A stretch of 64,000 nucleotides of DNA from HXMU1420-13 sp024742815. Lineage in GTDB: Bacteria; Bacteroidota; Rhodothermia; Balneolales; Balneolaceae. The notes beneath the pieces are model-generated. The model made no database searches, had not been told where the DNA came from, and saw only the letters and a program-made list of their open reading frames with translations. This document shows positions 63,905 to 64,000 of the stretch, one piece after another. The translations under genes were made by a program, and so were the position numbers. The stretch covers positions 62,001-126,000 of the forward strand of contig JANSXX010000009.1 in the NCBI GenBank assembly GCA_024742815.1, written 5' to 3'. Within the stretch, counting starts at the first letter, position 1; every line of letters starts with the position of its first letter.

Positions 63905-64000
63905 ATGAAACGAGTCATAAGCATCATTGGTATCGCCGTTGTATTAATGATCATTGCCTATCCAAAAGTAAAGGGTTACTTCAATAATTCGTCTAATGCA
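63905..64000 (+). CDS. Membrane-anchored protein, N-terminal fragment
   Basis: An open frame from the ATG at 63905 runs to the window end (32 codons). It begins MKRVISIIGIAVVLMIIAY and then PKVKGYFNNSSNA: a basic start, one membrane helix and a polar linker. This is the look of an RND-efflux periplasmic adaptor or a similar anchored protein, but the piece is too short to decide. Confidence 0.5.
   Translation, partial: MKRVISIIGIAVVLMIIAYPKVKGYFNNSSNA

Overview
The window looks like a chromosomal segment of a low-to-moderate GC member of the Bacteroidota / Balneolota / Rhodothermota group, most likely Balneolota. The evidence is a DUF1501 protein ending in a type A (type IX secretion) C-terminal sorting domain with the NYPNPFNP motif, DUF5916 and DUF1800 proteins, a DnaE fused to a proofreading exonuclease, many genes with weak or no Shine-Dalgarno sequence, and TAnnTTTG-like promoter elements. 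The taxonomic call is inference. Nearly everything is coding. No gene-free stretch exceeds 300 bases; the largest are 43663-43936 (divergent promoters, imperfect 7-base repetition), 20752-21001 (divergent promoters) and 52151-52388 (a folded repeat element). I saw no rRNA, tRNA or CRISPR array.

Layout. 1-7088: an ABC exporter operon (permease, ATPase, NEW3-like secreted protein, PDZ protein) diverging from a histidine kinase / OmpR regulator pair, with phased direct repeats between them. 7094-11272: a nine-PAS histidine kinase with six PAS units in a 131-residue period. 11470-14666: an Atg22-like MFS transporter and a YdbS/YdbT-like PH-domain pair. 14663-16806: an arsenic cluster (ArsN2-like, ArsR, DUF6428, a pseudo-receiver, ArsC) with two ArsR operator candidates but no efflux pump. 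16877-20751: an unknown gene and two secreted beta-propeller proteins. 21002-27732: GcvP, an M20 peptidase and an S9 peptidase. 27806-28298: a GxxExxY gene enclosed by 37-base inverted repeats. 28296-31571: a HAD phosphatase / small-molecule kinase / glutamine-synthetase-like module. 32091-38165: a DUF1800-DUF1501 pair, OsmC, an LpxH-like hydrolase with a glycosyltransferase, and DinB. 38225-42282: a GntR regulator and a sulfur operon (two YeeE halves, MBL-rhodanese, TauE) sharing a 24-base palindrome. 42364-52150: an APC permease, a DUF5916 outer-membrane protein, an orphan VapB, Tag, PEP carboxylase, then ilvE, a toxin-antitoxin pair and a fluoride channel. 52389-64000: a 2-hydroxyacid dehydrogenase, umuC, a repeat-flanked four-helix-bundle gene, a UmuD lacking its catalytic dyad, a large AT-rich metallophosphoesterase-NACHT gene, dnaE, trxA and the start of a membrane-anchored protein.

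The points most worth following are in the last 12 kb: the calcineurin-phosphoesterase/NACHT fusion (55762-58881), which looks horizontally acquired and is built like an anti-phage STAND sensor; the apparently non-cleavable UmuD; and two single-ORF cassettes (27806-28298 and 54757-55181) each bounded by long inverted repeats that run into the coding sequence, suggesting a common class of small mobile units. Heptanucleotide tandem repeats recur in several places.
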